Assembly (NCBI RefSeq): GCF_000585395.1
Contig: NZ_KK073875.1
Span: 2,852,017-2,916,016, forward strand
DNA: 64,000 nucleotides
Reading direction: 5' to 3'
Source of the DNA: Saccharibacillus sacchari DSM 19268
GTDB taxonomy: Bacteria; Bacillota; Bacilli; Paenibacillales; Paenibacillaceae
The position numbers and the translations under genes are program-made. The notes under the pieces are model-generated. The model saw nothing but the letters and a program-made list of their open reading frames with translations, did no database searches and was not told the DNA's origin. Of this stretch, positions 43,771-53,107 are shown one piece after another (within the stretch, counting starts at the first letter, position 1; each line of letters starts with the position of its first letter).

Positions 43771-45153
43771 TCATCCTTCCATTAGGCGTTGTCCGATATA
43801 CTCCCCGGGCTTCCACCCGCCCGGACAAGCAAACATCCCGCTCGCGATATGCGACGTGTACTCGTTCAACTTGTCCATCTGGCTCATCAAGCGCAGCATC
43901 GGGATAAACTGTTCCTGCGGATTGCGCTGATAGCTGAGAAACAGCAGGCCCGCTTCGACGTTTCCGGTACGGGCGTCGATCCCGCCCGTGTACGAATAAG
44001 CGCGGCGGTGCATCTGCGCGCCGTTATCTTTCGCCAGGCGCACATGCGAATCCACAGGCAGCTCGCCGGGCGACACGGTGTCGAATTCGCCGCTTTTCCC
44101 ATAGGCAGCCCCCGAATCCTTGTGCCGACCGAACGTATCCTCCTGATCTTTGAGCGAGGAGCGGTCCCAGACTTCCAGCAGCATGCGGATCTTGCGATAA
44201 GCGAGATAACTGCCGCCTTGCATCCAGCTAGGCTCGTCTTTCCCGCACCATACGACATCCTGATAGCCCGAGTTCGAATCGTGCAGCGAATTGGCCGTAC
44301 CGTCCTTAAATCCGAACAAGTTGCGCGGCGTATTGCCCGGAGGCGAGCTGATAAAGCCTTCCTGCATCCACAGCACGGAAGCCGTAAATGCCGACAGCCG
44401 GATCAAATTGCGTACCGCGTGAAAAGCGACCTGCTGGTCTTCCGCGCACACCTGAACGCAAATATCGCCGCCGGACAGCGTTTCGTCGATCCGGTCTTTG
44501 GGCATTCGGGGGATATCGCCGAGATACTTGGGCGCTTGCGCAGCCACTCCGAACCGATCTTGGCCATCCCGGGAAAAGAAGGAAGGGCCGAAGCCGAAGG
44601 TGAGACTCAGCCGCGCCGCCGGAAGATCGACGCTTTCGCCGCTGTCGCTCGGCGGCAGCAATCGCCCGTTACCTTCCACGGCGGAAGAACCGCCCGTACT
44701 GAGATCGCAAAAACGCGTCCAGTCCCGCAGCAGCTGGATCAAGGTATCGCGGTCGGAAGCCGTCACCTTGAAGCTTACCAAATACATGTAAGTCTGCTGC
44801 GGCGTCACGATTCCCGTCTGATGCTCTCCGTAAAAGTCCAACCTTTCATTCGTGACCGAGGACGTTTCGCCGCTCGGCCGGGTTGGCGCTTCGGTCGCTC
44901 CGAACATTTTCATGATCGCGCCCAGACCGCTAGCCCCGAGCGCGAGCCCTCCTCCTGCTACCGCGGACATTTTCAGCATTTCGCGCCGGGTATAGCCTTT
45001 TTTCGGCATTCCGGCGTCGTCGGATGTGCTTGCTGTTTCGTGCGAGGAGACGCCGCTCGATTGCGCTAGGTGCGCTCCTTTTTCCGCTTCGATATCGGCT
45101 TCTCCGAGCTTGCGATCTTCGTCCCCGTGATTCATGCCGTTTCCCTTCTTCAT
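43771..45153 (-). CDS. efeB: Deferrochelatase/DyP-type peroxidase EfeB
   Basis: A 460-residue heme peroxidase, third gene of efeUOB. A twin-arginine signal (GYTRREMLKMSAVAGGG) is present but starts only at about residue 53, after an acidic, hydrophilic leader that is much longer than normal. DyP landmarks: GFKDGTANS (the GxxDG motif, about residue 284) and the proximal His in AQMHRRAYSY. It oxidises ferrous iron or extracts iron from heme for EfeO/EfeU. Divergent tatAC probably supplies its exporter. It lies 26 bases after efeO. Confidence 0.93.
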   Translation of the reverse strand: MKKGNGMNHGDEDRKLGEADIEAEKGAHLAQSSGVSSHETASTSDDAGMPKKGYTRREMLKMSAVAGGGLALGASGLGAIMKMFGATEAPTRPSGETSSVTNERLDFYGEHQTGIVTPQQTYMYLVSFKVTASDRDTLIQLLRDWTRFCDLSTGGSSAVEGNGRLLPPSDSGESVDLPAARLSLTFGFGPSFFSRDGQDRFGVAAQAPKYLGDIPRMPKDRIDETLSGGDICVQVCAEDQQVAFHAVRNLIRLSAFTASVLWMQEGFISSPPGNTPRNLFGFKDGTANSLHDSNSGYQDVVWCGKDEPSWMQGGSYLAYRKIRMLLEVWDRSSLKDQEDTFGRHKDSGAAYGKSGEFDTVSPGELPVDSHVRLAKDNGAQMHRRAYSYTGGIDARTGNVEAGLLFLSYQRNPQEQFIPMLRLMSQMDKLNEYTSHIASGMFACPGGWKPGEYIGQRLMEG

Positions 45154-45179
45154 CCCGTTCTCCCCCGAATCCGTTGCAT

Positions 45180-46466
45180 TTACAGAATTTTCGCCGTTTG
45201 CGACATCAGTTCCGACAATTGGGACAGTTGATCGCTCAGCTCCCGAATTTGCTCCGTTTTAAGGTCCGTGTAGAGCGCGTATTGTCCGTCCTTGTTATAC
45301 TGCGACAATGTTTTTTCCATCGTCTGGAACTGTTGGTCGAGCTGATCCGCCAGCTCCTGATGCCCGTCGTTCAGCGCCGGAATAATCGCGAAGTATACGG
45401 CTTTGGAGCCTTCCACGTTGGCAGCCAGATCGACCAGGTCGGTATGCGAATACGTTTCTTCCTCGCCCGTGATTTTCGACGTCGCCGCTTCGTTCAGCAG
45501 TTCCATCGCGCCCGCGACCATCGCTTCCGGTTCCAGTTTCAGCTCGGATACTTTGGCTTGCAGCGCTTTGACGTCCGTCATCAGCAGGTCGGCGTATTTG
45601 TCTTGACCTTCGAGCGAACCGTCTTCCCACAGCGCGCGTTCGATCCGATGAAAGCCGGTCCATTGCTCTTCGCTCTCGACGTCCGGCAGACGCGCGTCGA
45701 TCTTCGGATCGAGGTCGCCCAGGCTTTCCGCGATCGGCTCAATGTTTTCGTAATAAGCGCGGGAGGTTGCGTAGGCGGCTTTGGCTTTGTCGATATCGCC
45801 TGCTTTGACGGCATCGGCGAACACTTGCGTTTCCTCGACGAAGCGATCCGTTTGCTCGCGCACATACGTCTCGTATCCCGTAACGGCCTGCGCCAACACT
45901 TCGGAAGCGGCCGCGGAAGTCTTTTTAGCCGTCAAAAGGTTATCGAGCGCGCCTTGCAGTTTCTCTGCGCTATCCGTCAGCGAAGGGTAGTCCATTTTGT
46001 CGTAAGCGGATGCGGAAAAGATCGGCATTTCGTATTTCTCGACTTCCGTATACAGCAGTGGGAATTGGTCGCGCACCGTGTTTTCGTAGGACAGCCATAC
46101 ATCGTTGATCGAGCCGCTGAGCGCTTTGACCTGGGCATCGTCGTTGGCGGCGAGCGCTTCTTGGAACTTAGCCGTTTCGTCTTTCATTTTTTGCGCGCCT
46201 TCGCGTACGGCAGCAGTTGCTTCATCGACTTCGCCGGCAGCCGCCGCGTCGCCCGTTGTTGCCGGTTCCGTCGTAGCGGCCGCTGTCTCGACAGCGGTGT
46301 CGGTACCCGGATCAGCGGCAGCGGTTTGGGTGGTTGCTGCTGTATCTTTGGCTTCCGTGCCGCAAGCGCTCAGCGCGAGCATCGCAGCCAGCGCCGCCGA
46401 AGAAAGGATCGCGTACGGCAGCTTGCGGCGCGTCGTTGTGCTCTTTTTTGTCAGGAAATGAGTCAT
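45180..46466 (-). CDS. efeO: Iron uptake lipoprotein EfeO (imelysin/M75 domain)
   Basis: A 428-residue lipoprotein. The lipobox ALSAC is at about residues 30-34, followed by an Ala/Thr-rich linker. A short N-terminal helical segment replaces the cupredoxin domain of E. coli EfeO, as in Bacillus YwbM. The M75 domain carries the HxxE metal motif in GFHRIERALWEDG. It hands ferric or ferrous iron to EfeU. GGAGG lies upstream of the ATG; the gene starts 38 bases after the efeU stop. Confidence 0.92.
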   Translation of the reverse strand: MTHFLTKKSTTTRRKLPYAILSSAALAAMLALSACGTEAKDTAATTQTAAADPGTDTAVETAAATTEPATTGDAAAAGEVDEATAAVREGAQKMKDETAKFQEALAANDDAQVKALSGSINDVWLSYENTVRDQFPLLYTEVEKYEMPIFSASAYDKMDYPSLTDSAEKLQGALDNLLTAKKTSAAASEVLAQAVTGYETYVREQTDRFVEETQVFADAVKAGDIDKAKAAYATSRAYYENIEPIAESLGDLDPKIDARLPDVESEEQWTGFHRIERALWEDGSLEGQDKYADLLMTDVKALQAKVSELKLEPEAMVAGAMELLNEAATSKITGEEETYSHTDLVDLAANVEGSKAVYFAIIPALNDGHQELADQLDQQFQTMEKTLSQYNKDGQYALYTDLKTEQIRELSDQLSQLSELMSQTAKIL

Positions 46467-46504
46467 GGTGAGTACCTCCGTAAAGTTGAATTTGGAAAAG
46501 CGGG

Positions 46505-47968
46505 TTATACGATCTGCTGTTTCTTACGGCGCATGAACGGACCGAGATATGTAGCCAGAGCGGCCAGCAACAGAAGCAGTTGAGGCAGCGTGCTGTACCA
46601 GGACGAATACAGACTGATCGAAGCGACGGACGGCAGATAAGGTTCGGTTGTGGACGGGATAAGCCCCGCCATCTGCAAGCTGTGAATGCCCGAACCGAGG
46701 AATTTGAAGCCCAGGTAGAACACGACAAGGCTGGATACGAGGAAAAAAGGTTTCAACGGCAGTCGATCGCCCAGCTTGAGGATCACGACGGCGACGAGCG
46801 CCAGCACGCCGAATCCGGCTGCGATACCGAGCAGCAGCTCACGCCCGGGCATCCGTCCGGCAAGGCCGATCAGGAAAATGACCGTCTCCAGTCCTTCGCG
46901 CACGATCGCCAGAAAAGCCAACAGCGCCAGCGAAAACATCCGCCCGCCCGATAACGCCTGGCGACTGTCATTGCGCAGCTTAGCGTTCCAGCGCTGAATA
47001 TCGGAGCTTCTATGCAGCCAGTAGCCGACGTACAGCAGCATGGCCGCCGCCGCGACTCCTGTCCATCCGTTAAGGAGCGAGTTGCTTGCGCCGAATACGG
47101 AAGCGGAGAGCAGCAGCGAGACACCCGCCCCGGCCGCGATCGAGAAGACCAGGCCCGCGGCCGAACCGCCGACGATCCAGCGCTGGCCGCGCGGCGAGCC
47201 GGATTTGCGGACGAAAGCGAGCAGGGAGCCGACGACGAGCAAAGCTTCCAATCCTTCGCGAATCGGAATAAGCGCCGCGTCGATCCAGCTGTATCCGGCA
47301 TCGGCGAGCGGCGTCAGCGAAGCGATCATGTTTTCCAGCAAAGGAAGTACCTGATCTTGCTGATTCGGATCGGACAGATAAGCGGGCAGCAGCACCAGGT
47401 CGCGTTCGGTGTCGGCATACACGGAAGCGGAGCGGCCCACGACTTCGCCTTCGACGGCCAGCCATTGGTTTTGCAGCTCTTTGGCTCCGCTTTGCGCGGC
47501 CTCCAGGTCGCCGGACTTCACGGATGCTTTAAGGCTGTCCAACTTGCCGATATACACGCTGAGCGTCATGCGCGTGCGTCCTTCATTATCGGTATACGCG
47601 CCTTGATCGTAGTTGGTCAGGGACAGGCGCAGAGCTTTCAGCTCCGTACCGATCTCTTCCGGTTCGCCGCCGATATAAGCGAGCGATACTCCGGCGATGC
47701 CGCGATCCACTTCGGCGGCGAGTGCGGCGGAGTCGCTTTTGACGGTCTGTTTGCTGCGCGTCCACCATGATTTGACCGGAGCAAAAGCTTCTTTCGAACC
47801 GTCGGTATCGCTGCTGCCGAGCCGGAGCAGGGCTGCATCGATTGCCGTGATCGCATCCTTCGCCTCCGGTAACGGACCCGAAGCGAGCGCTTGGGTTCCC
47901 AGAGTGCCGAATAGCAGCGATAGCATAAGCAAAATACCTAAAATCCGAAGCGGGAAGGCGCGTCGCAT
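46505..47968 (-). CDS. efeU: FTR1-type iron permease EfeU with extracytoplasmic N-terminal domain
   Basis: A 487-residue permease. Signal-like helix, a 200-residue extracytoplasmic helical domain, then the FTR1 membrane domain with seven helices. Two REGLE iron motifs are seen: PIREGLEALL at about 240 and VREGLETVIF at about 360. First gene of efeUOB. I chose the ATG at 47968, ten bases after AAAGGA; the longer frame (48004) would start next to the Fur box without an RBS. The Fur box at 48008 indicates repression by iron. Confidence 0.92.
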   Translation of the reverse strand: MRRAFPLRILGILLMLSLLFGTLGTQALASGPLPEAKDAITAIDAALLRLGSSDTDGSKEAFAPVKSWWTRSKQTVKSDSAALAAEVDRGIAGVSLAYIGGEPEEIGTELKALRLSLTNYDQGAYTDNEGRTRMTLSVYIGKLDSLKASVKSGDLEAAQSGAKELQNQWLAVEGEVVGRSASVYADTERDLVLLPAYLSDPNQQDQVLPLLENMIASLTPLADAGYSWIDAALIPIREGLEALLVVGSLLAFVRKSGSPRGQRWIVGGSAAGLVFSIAAGAGVSLLLSASVFGASNSLLNGWTGVAAAAMLLYVGYWLHRSSDIQRWNAKLRNDSRQALSGGRMFSLALLAFLAIVREGLETVIFLIGLAGRMPGRELLLGIAAGFGVLALVAVVILKLGDRLPLKPFFLVSSLVVFYLGFKFLGSGIHSLQMAGLIPSTTEPYLPSVASISLYSSWYSTLPQLLLLLAALATYLGPFMRRKKQQIV

Positions 47969-48007
47969 GGGGAATCGTCCTTTCTTCTTTGCACAGTCTT
48001 TCATAAC

Positions 48008-48022
48008 TGATAATGATTATCA
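48008..48022 (-). promoter_or_regulatory. Fur box of efeUOB
   Basis: Perfect 7-1-7 palindrome TGATAAT-G-ATTATCA, 40 bases upstream of the efeU start and just downstream of a minus-strand TTGACC that could be the -35. It matches the Bacillus Fur consensus exactly, so efeUOB should be repressed when iron is plentiful. Confidence 0.88.
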
Positions 48023-48187
48023 TTTCGGTCAAAAGTATCTCGATTATAGGAGCGCGGGAGATTATTGTCAATGTAAAAATTTTAATAATCAAACTTGTGA
48101 AGACATGTAGGTAAATTCCTCAACCATGCGGGTTCATTCGAAAACAGTTTCTAAAACATGTAGGAAAATATATGTAAATATTTTCTG

Positions 48188-48250
48188 TTGACAACAAGCG
48201 GATCGCGCTCTATACTGACTTTATTTCAAATTAAATGATAATCATTATCA
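48188..48250 (+). promoter_or_regulatory. tatAC promoter with Fur box
   Basis: -35 TTGACA (48188-48193), 17-base spacer, -10 TATACT (48211-48216): a near-consensus sigma-A promoter. A perfect 7-1-7 Fur box TGATAAT-C-ATTATCA (48236-48250) lies about 20 bases after the -10. The exporter would thus be induced together with its iron-system cargo. Confidence 0.88.
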
Positions 48251-48275
48251 ATATATGGATGCGGAGGCATTATAG

Positions 48276-48536
48276 ATGGCTTTTGGACCGGGAAGCATTG
48301 CGGTAGTGGTGGGCGTGGCTTTGCTTGTATTTGGACCGAAGAAGCTGCCGGAACTTGGACGCGCGGCTGGAGAGACCTTGAAAGAATTCCGTAGTGCGAC
48401 CCGCGGGCTGGGAGATGATTCCGCGCGGGAATCCCATGCTGCTGCTCGTAAAGCGGCGGAAAACACAGCGACTGCGCCTAATTTGGCAAAAGAAGCAACG
48501 GAAGACGAGGGAGGCCGACCCGACTCTCCCCGATGA
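48276..48536 (+). CDS. tatA: Twin-arginine translocase subunit TatA
   Basis: An 86-residue TatA/E protein: an N-terminal membrane helix ([15 protein letters not shown]), the hinge and amphipathic helix with [15 protein letters not shown], and a charged C-terminus. It forms the Tat pore with TatC, encoded seven bases downstream. It is divergent from efeUOB, whose EfeB carries a Tat signal, so this is probably the dedicated exporter of EfeB, as known for TatAyCy/YwbN in B. subtilis and tatAC/fep in staphylococci. Confidence 0.93.
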   Translation: MAFGPGSIAVVVGVALLVFGPKKLPELGRAAGETLKEFRSATRGLGDDSARESHAAARKAAENTATAPNLAKEATEDEGGRPDSPR

Positions 48537-48543
48537 GGTTCGG

Positions 48544-49263
48544 ATGGGTTTGTTGGCACATATCGGAGAGCTGCGTCGCCGGCTGTTGATCTGCGTCGGC
48601 GTCTTTTTGGTGCTGTTTATTGGGGGATTTTGGGCGGCGCCTCCGGTCATTGGCGGTTTGGAGCAGTCGGGTGAAGCGCTTGGAATGTCGTTGCATGTGT
48701 TCCGAGTAACGGACGCGCTCAGTATTATGGTTCAATCCGCTTTCTGGTTGGCGATGATTTTGATCTTTCCGCTGGTGCTGTTCCAGATCTGGCAGTTTGT
48801 TAAGCCGGGGTTGCACGAGTCGGAACGCCGCGCGACCTTGCTTTATATTCCGGCAACGTTGATGTTGTTTCTTATCGGAGCGACGTTTGCCTATGCGATT
48901 GTGTTTCCGACCGTGCTGCGGTTTATGTTCGGACTGTCGGCAGACCTGGGGCTTGCGCCGGTAATCGGCATTCGGGAGTATTTCGACTTTATGATGCGGC
49001 TGGTAGTGCCGTTCGGCATTCTGTTTGAGCTTCCTCTTCTAATCATGTTGTTGACGAAGCTCGGCATCGTGACGCCGGTCTTGCTGCGCAAAATTCGCAA
49101 GTACGCTTATTTTGCGCTATTGGTCTCGGCAGGGTTCATTGCTCCTCCGGATGCCTTCTCGCTGCTTATCGTGACTTTTCCGTTAATCCTGCTTTATGAG
49201 ATCGGGATCGGTATTAGTTCACTGTCTCAACCCAAGCGGCAAGCAGTCCGATATATGGAATAA
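48544..49263 (+). CDS. tatC: Twin-arginine translocase subunit TatC
   Basis: A 239-residue Tat receptor with six predicted helices. N-terminal HIGELRRRLL is the TatC signature; PLVLFQIWQFVKPGLHESERR and the Pro-rich APPDAFSLLIV region are also present. It recognises the RR motif of cargo. The ATG at 48544 is six bases after GAGG and follows tatA by seven bases. The open frame starts earlier but overlaps tatA without homology. Confidence 0.92.
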   Translation: MGLLAHIGELRRRLLICVGVFLVLFIGGFWAAPPVIGGLEQSGEALGMSLHVFRVTDALSIMVQSAFWLAMILIFPLVLFQIWQFVKPGLHESERRATLLYIPATLMLFLIGATFAYAIVFPTVLRFMFGLSADLGLAPVIGIREYFDFMMRLVVPFGILFELPLLIMLLTKLGIVTPVLLRKIRKYAYFALLVSAGFIAPPDAFSLLIVTFPLILLYEIGIGISSLSQPKRQAVRYME

Positions 49264-49368
49264 ACGGGTCTGACGGAAGGGTTATATCGAAGCCGTTTAG
49301 CGAGCTGAGGTCGCGCCGCAGCTCGCTTGCTTAATTAGAAAAGAAGCATTATGCGAAGAAGGAAACGT

Positions 49369-49397
49369 TTGCTTTTGAATCGTTGCTGTGTTAAGAT
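49369..49397 (+). promoter_or_regulatory. Candidate cspA promoter and long leader
   Basis: TTGCTT (49369), 17 bases, TAAGAT (49392-49397). Transcription from here would give a leader of about 170 bases before cspA, as expected for cold-shock mRNAs. The 316-base gap between tatC and cspA holds this and no gene. Confidence 0.45.
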
Positions 49398-49579
49398 ATT
49401 AAGCAATAGGCGGTTGGGCAGTCCAGAATTATGTATTGGAAAGGGTTGTCATGTTTGGGGTATGGTACCTTTTCCAATATGTGATTTTTTTATATCCCCA
49501 CGGAGCATAAAAAATGCATGTTGCCGGAACTTGGATATCCACCAAAGTTTCGGAAATAACTTTTTGGAGGTTTTCTTTC

Positions 49580-49780
49580 ATGGAAACAGGAACAGTAAAA
49601 TGGTTTAACGCAGAAAAAGGTTACGGCTTTATCGAAGTTGAAGGCGGAAGCGACGTATTCGTTCACTTCTCCGCTATTCAAGGCGACGGTTTCAAAACCC
49701 TCGACGAAGGCCAACGCGTAGAATTCAACATCGTTGAAGGCAACCGTGGACCACAAGCAGAAAACGTAACTAAGCTGTAA
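49580..49780 (+). CDS. Cold-shock protein, CspA family
   Basis: A 66-residue single cold-shock domain with both RNA-binding motifs, KGYGFIEV (RNP1) and VFVHFSAI (RNP2). It is an RNA chaperone for growth at low temperature and stationary phase. The ATG at 49580 lies ten bases after TTGGAGG, and a long untranslated leader precedes it. A rho-independent terminator follows at once. Its neighbour is ydjO, another cold-inducible gene. Confidence 0.95.
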   Translation: METGTVKWFNAEKGYGFIEVEGGSDVFVHFSAIQGDGFKTLDEGQRVEFNIVEGNRGPQAENVTKL

Positions 49781-49793
49781 GAATACAAAGAAC

Positions 49794-49832
49794 GGACTGC
49801 TCTTAACCATGAGTTGAGAGTGGTCCTTTTTT
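49794..49832 (+). terminator. cspA terminator
   Basis: GGACTGCTCT pairs with AGAGTGGTCC (one mismatch) and is followed by TTTTTT. Confidence 0.85.
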
Positions 49833-49915
49833 CAGTTTAATCATTGTCATTTTTTCATCTATGTAAAATTCGGGACCGGCTGCGGCCCCTATCCAATAAC
49901 GGGGAGGCATCGAGC

Positions 49916-50131
49916 ATGTATTTTCGTAAAAAGCAGGACGAGGAACTTGTGAAAGAAAGCACCGCGGTATGGAGTTGCGAGAAGGAAGACTGCAAAGGCT
50001 GGATGAGAGACAACTTTTCGTTCGAAGACGAACCGACTTGTCCGATCTGCTCGTCCCCGATGAAACGGGACACCAAAATGCTTCCGGTATTGGCTAATCC
50101 GACAGGAGAACCTAAACCGGAAAACAAGTAG
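49916..50131 (+). CDS. ydjO: YdjO family cold-inducible protein
   Basis: A 71-residue protein with a four-Cys zinc-ribbon-like core: WSCEKEDCKGWMRDNF then EPTCPICSSPM. This is the YdjO family of Bacillales; B. subtilis YdjO is cold-inducible, with no biochemical function known. The ATG at 49916 follows GGGGAGG by eight bases; the upstream open frame is spurious. Placed right after cspA. Confidence 0.82.
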   Translation: MYFRKKQDEELVKESTAVWSCEKEDCKGWMRDNFSFEDEPTCPICSSPMKRDTKMLPVLANPTGEPKPENK

Positions 50132-50192
50132 ACCGTGACGCTCGCCTTCGCAATGAAGGCGGGGACGTTCGGCCTTGCATGGAAATGAGACG

Positions 50193-50250
50193 AAAAATCG
50201 TCTTCGGTACGAATCGCCCGGTGACGGGCGGCGAACCGAAGACGATTTTT
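50193..50250 (+). terminator. Strong terminator after ydjO
   Basis: A 16-bp stem AAAAATCGTCTTCGGT with its complement ending in TTTTTT, plus an inner CGCCCG/CGGGCG stem. It separates ydjO from the biosynthetic cluster. Confidence 0.88.
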
Positions 50251-50364
50251 TGCGTTTTCCGAAGCGTGAGAAACCGCATCAACAGTCCGGCGTATGACGT
50301 ATAATGAGGTCAAAAGATAAAAGGACATCGTTCGCGAGTCCAACATCCTGTAGGGGGAATGTTC

Positions 50365-51363
50365 ATGGAAACGCGTCATGTCAAGATCACGGGAACGGGA
50401 AGATACTTACCGGGGACAGGCATTTCGGCAGAAACAATCGATCTTCGGCTCGGTACCGAGCCTGGCTGGGTGATGCGTAAAACCAGTGTCGCCAATCGGC
50501 ATTTTGTTGGAGAAGAGACCGCTTCGCAGATGGGCGCCCATGCCGCCCGAGACGCGTTGCGAGCAGCAGGGCTGACCTTTGCGGACATCGATTGCCTGGT
50601 ATGCGCCAGCGGCACGATGGAGCAGCCGATTCCGTGTACGGCGGCCTTGATCCAACGAGCCCTTGGCGAAGAAGAATCGGGCGTGCCTTGTTTCGATATT
50701 AATTCGACCTGCTTGAGCTTTGTGACGGCGCTGGACACGATGTCGTACTTGATCGAAGCCGGACGCTACCGCCGTATTCTGATCGTTTCTTCCGAGATTG
50801 CATCGAAAGGGCTGAACTGGACGGATAAAGAAAGCGCGGCGTTATTCGGAGACGGTGCAGCCGCCGCTGTCGTGGAGCGCTCCGCGGAAGGCGAATCGGC
50901 GCGGATCTTGAACGCCCGGATGACCACGCATAGCGGGGGAGCGAAGCACTCCGAGATTCGGGGCGGCGGAAGCGGGATTCCGGCTGGATCGTATCGCGAG
51001 GAAACAGCCGCCGATTATCTGTTTTCGATGGACGGAGAAGCGATCTTCCGCCAGGCCTCTCGTCTGCTGCCTGACTTTATGGACGGGCTGCTCGGCCATG
51101 CAGGGCTGACCATGGCAGACTTTAAGCTTGTCGTGCCGCACCAAGGCAGCGTGATGGCGATGAAGCTTTTGCAACGCAAGCTCGGAATCTCGCAGGAGCA
51201 GATGCTGTATATCGCGCCGCATTACGGCAACGTGATCGCGGCTTCGATCCCGCTCGGACTGGATATGGCGGTGCGCGAAGGACGCCTGGAGCGAGGCGAC
51301 AACGTCCTGTTGGTCGGGACTTCCGCAGGCTTGTCGCTGGGCGGCGTTGTACTGGTTTACTAA
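50365..51363 (+). CDS. 3-oxoacyl-ACP synthase III-like (OleA-like) thiolase
   Basis: A 332-residue FabH/OleA-type condensing enzyme. The triad is complete: Cys116 (INSTCLSF), His259 (VVPHQGS) and Asn289 (HYGNVIAAS). The chain is probably not the housekeeping FabH, because it heads a cluster with an OleD-like dehydrogenase and an AMP-dependent ligase, as in olefin or beta-lactone pathways, where OleA joins two acyl-CoAs head to head. Condensation with malonyl-ACP remains possible. The ATG at 50365 is seven bases after TAGGGGG; the ATG at 50359 is too close. The next gene starts 21 bases downstream. Confidence 0.85.
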   Translation: METRHVKITGTGRYLPGTGISAETIDLRLGTEPGWVMRKTSVANRHFVGEETASQMGAHAARDALRAAGLTFADIDCLVCASGTMEQPIPCTAALIQRALGEEESGVPCFDINSTCLSFVTALDTMSYLIEAGRYRRILIVSSEIASKGLNWTDKESAALFGDGAAAAVVERSAEGESARILNARMTTHSGGAKHSEIRGGGSGIPAGSYREETAADYLFSMDGEAIFRQASRLLPDFMDGLLGHAGLTMADFKLVVPHQGSVMAMKLLQRKLGISQEQMLYIAPHYGNVIAASIPLGLDMAVREGRLERGDNVLLVGTSAGLSLGGVVLVY

Positions 51364-51384
51364 GCGGCAAAAAGGAGGTCCCGC

Positions 51385-52758
51385 ATGAACGGATTACGTG
51401 TGCTGATTACGGGCGGCCGCGCGCCGTGCGCGCTGGATTTGGCGCGCGGCTTTGCGGCGAGAGGGGCGGAAGTCTATACCGCCGAGAGCCTGGAGTACCC
51501 GCTGTGCGCGGCGTCGCGCGCGGTGAAGCGGAACTTCCGCGTGCCGGCGCCGGCGCAGGACCCGGCAGGCTACGCTGCCGCGCTGCGCGAGATCGTGCGC
51601 GGCGAGGGCATACGTCTGCTGCTGCCGACGTGCGAGGAAATTTTTTATATTTCCGCGTATCGGGGCAGCTTCGGCCCGGACTGCCGCGTTGTCGCGCCAT
51701 CGCTTGAGACGCTGCGCGAACTGCACAGCAAGTGGGCGTTTATCGCGTTGTGCGCGCGGCTGGGGTTTGCCGTGCCGGAGACGTTCCGGTTGGGCGAAGG
51801 GATTGAAGAAGCGACGATTGCGGGCGAAGCGCCGCCGCTGCGATCCGGGGAACCGGCTTATTTGTTGAAGCCGGAGTTTTCGCGGTTTTCGGCCCGGCTG
51901 TCGAGGCACGTGGCGCTGGACGAAGCCCGCGCGCAGGCACGGCGCGAGGGCGGGGTGTGGGTAGCGCAGCGATACGCCGGAAGCGAGCTGCTGTGCACGT
52001 ACGCGGTCGCGCACGAAGGGCGGCTGCTGGCGCACGCGGCGTACAGGGCGCCGCAGACGGCAAGCGGAGCGTCCGTCTGCTTTCGGTCGGACGACGACCC
52101 GCAGGCGAGGGAATGGGTGGAGCTGTTCGTGCAGCGGACCGGCTTCAGCGGTCAGATCGCATTCGATTTTATCCGTACGCAAGACGGAAACCTGCTGCCG
52201 ATCGAGTGCAATCCGCGCGCGACGAGCGGCGTGCATCTGCTGCTGGCTCCGCAAGTTCCGCAGATGCGGAGCGGAAACGGCTTTTCTTATCCGTCGGAGC
52301 GGGAAGACGACCTTATCCGGCGCGGAGGGGGGAGAAGCGGTGCAACCGACCGACCGATATCTGAGCGGTCCGCAACGGGACCTAATGCTCCCGTCAACGA
52401 ATCCATTCATGAACCGGATCTGCTTGAAGCGCTTGCTGATCCGGCCTGTATTGCCGAACCGTTGATCGCGAATCCCGTACATACCCCCATGCTGCTGCTT
52501 CCGATGTTGGGCAGCGGATTGGGTCAGCTGCATTCGCCCGCGCGCGCCGCGCGCTGGTTAAGCGATTTTCGCGGTTCGCGAGACGTGCTGCTGCGCCGCG
52601 GCGATTCCGCCGTGCTGCCTCAAGCGCTGCGCATGATGCTGGAGCTGCGTCGCACGGCACGTTCACTCGGGCAAACGACATCGGAAGCTTCCGTGTTCGA
52701 TATCGGCTGGAACGGCCAGCCGATCGGGGAAAGCGAAGCTTTCGAACTTGCTCCATGA
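51385..52758 (+). CDS. ATP-grasp ligase
   Basis: A 457-residue ATP-grasp protein related to carbamoyl-phosphate-synthase-like ligases. N-terminal Rossmann-like domain (LRVLITGGRAPCALDLARGF), nucleotide-binding strand AYLLKPEFSRFS and the metal-binding end IECNPRATSGVHLLL. A 140-residue C-terminal extension is unrecognised. It should couple a carboxylate to an amine, thiol or hydroxyl; the substrate is unknown. The first 900 bases are visibly GC-richer than the flanking genes. AAGGAGG lies directly upstream. Second gene of the cluster. Confidence 0.83.
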   Translation: MNGLRVLITGGRAPCALDLARGFAARGAEVYTAESLEYPLCAASRAVKRNFRVPAPAQDPAGYAAALREIVRGEGIRLLLPTCEEIFYISAYRGSFGPDCRVVAPSLETLRELHSKWAFIALCARLGFAVPETFRLGEGIEEATIAGEAPPLRSGEPAYLLKPEFSRFSARLSRHVALDEARAQARREGGVWVAQRYAGSELLCTYAVAHEGRLLAHAAYRAPQTASGASVCFRSDDDPQAREWVELFVQRTGFSGQIAFDFIRTQDGNLLPIECNPRATSGVHLLLAPQVPQMRSGNGFSYPSEREDDLIRRGGGRSGATDRPISERSATGPNAPVNESIHEPDLLEALADPACIAEPLIANPVHTPMLLLPMLGSGLGQLHSPARAARWLSDFRGSRDVLLRRGDSAVLPQALRMMLELRRTARSLGQTTSEASVFDIGWNGQPIGESEAFELAP

Positions 52759-53107
52759 ATCGTTTGGTCTATGGATCGTGCGTGTGCGGTAAAGGATCGC
52801 ATGTCCGTTAAAAATCGCAATCCCTATATTCCGGGCTCTAAGCGTCATATCGATCCGTTACGCGTCACCGCCGTCCGAAAGGCACTTCACCCCTGCGCGT
52901 TTCGGGCGAACGCAAACCTGAAAACCGGTCCAAACCAGCTGCCGGCACGACGAACGCATTAAATCTGATTGAATACTCTAAAAAGCAAGTGTGCGTTCGA
53001 ATCGAATCCTGCGCAAATTCAATCTGCTCAACGCGCCGGACAACGCTTTTGGCGCTGCGGCTTCCGTAAAAGTCCAGTCTATCCGTGCCAAAAGGAACCA
53101 CGTCCTG

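Noticed and set aside
51394-52533. 379-codon minus-strand open frame inside the ATP-grasp gene
   Set aside because: Arg/Gln/Pro-rich shadow translation in a GC-rich region; the plus strand has clear ATP-grasp motifs.
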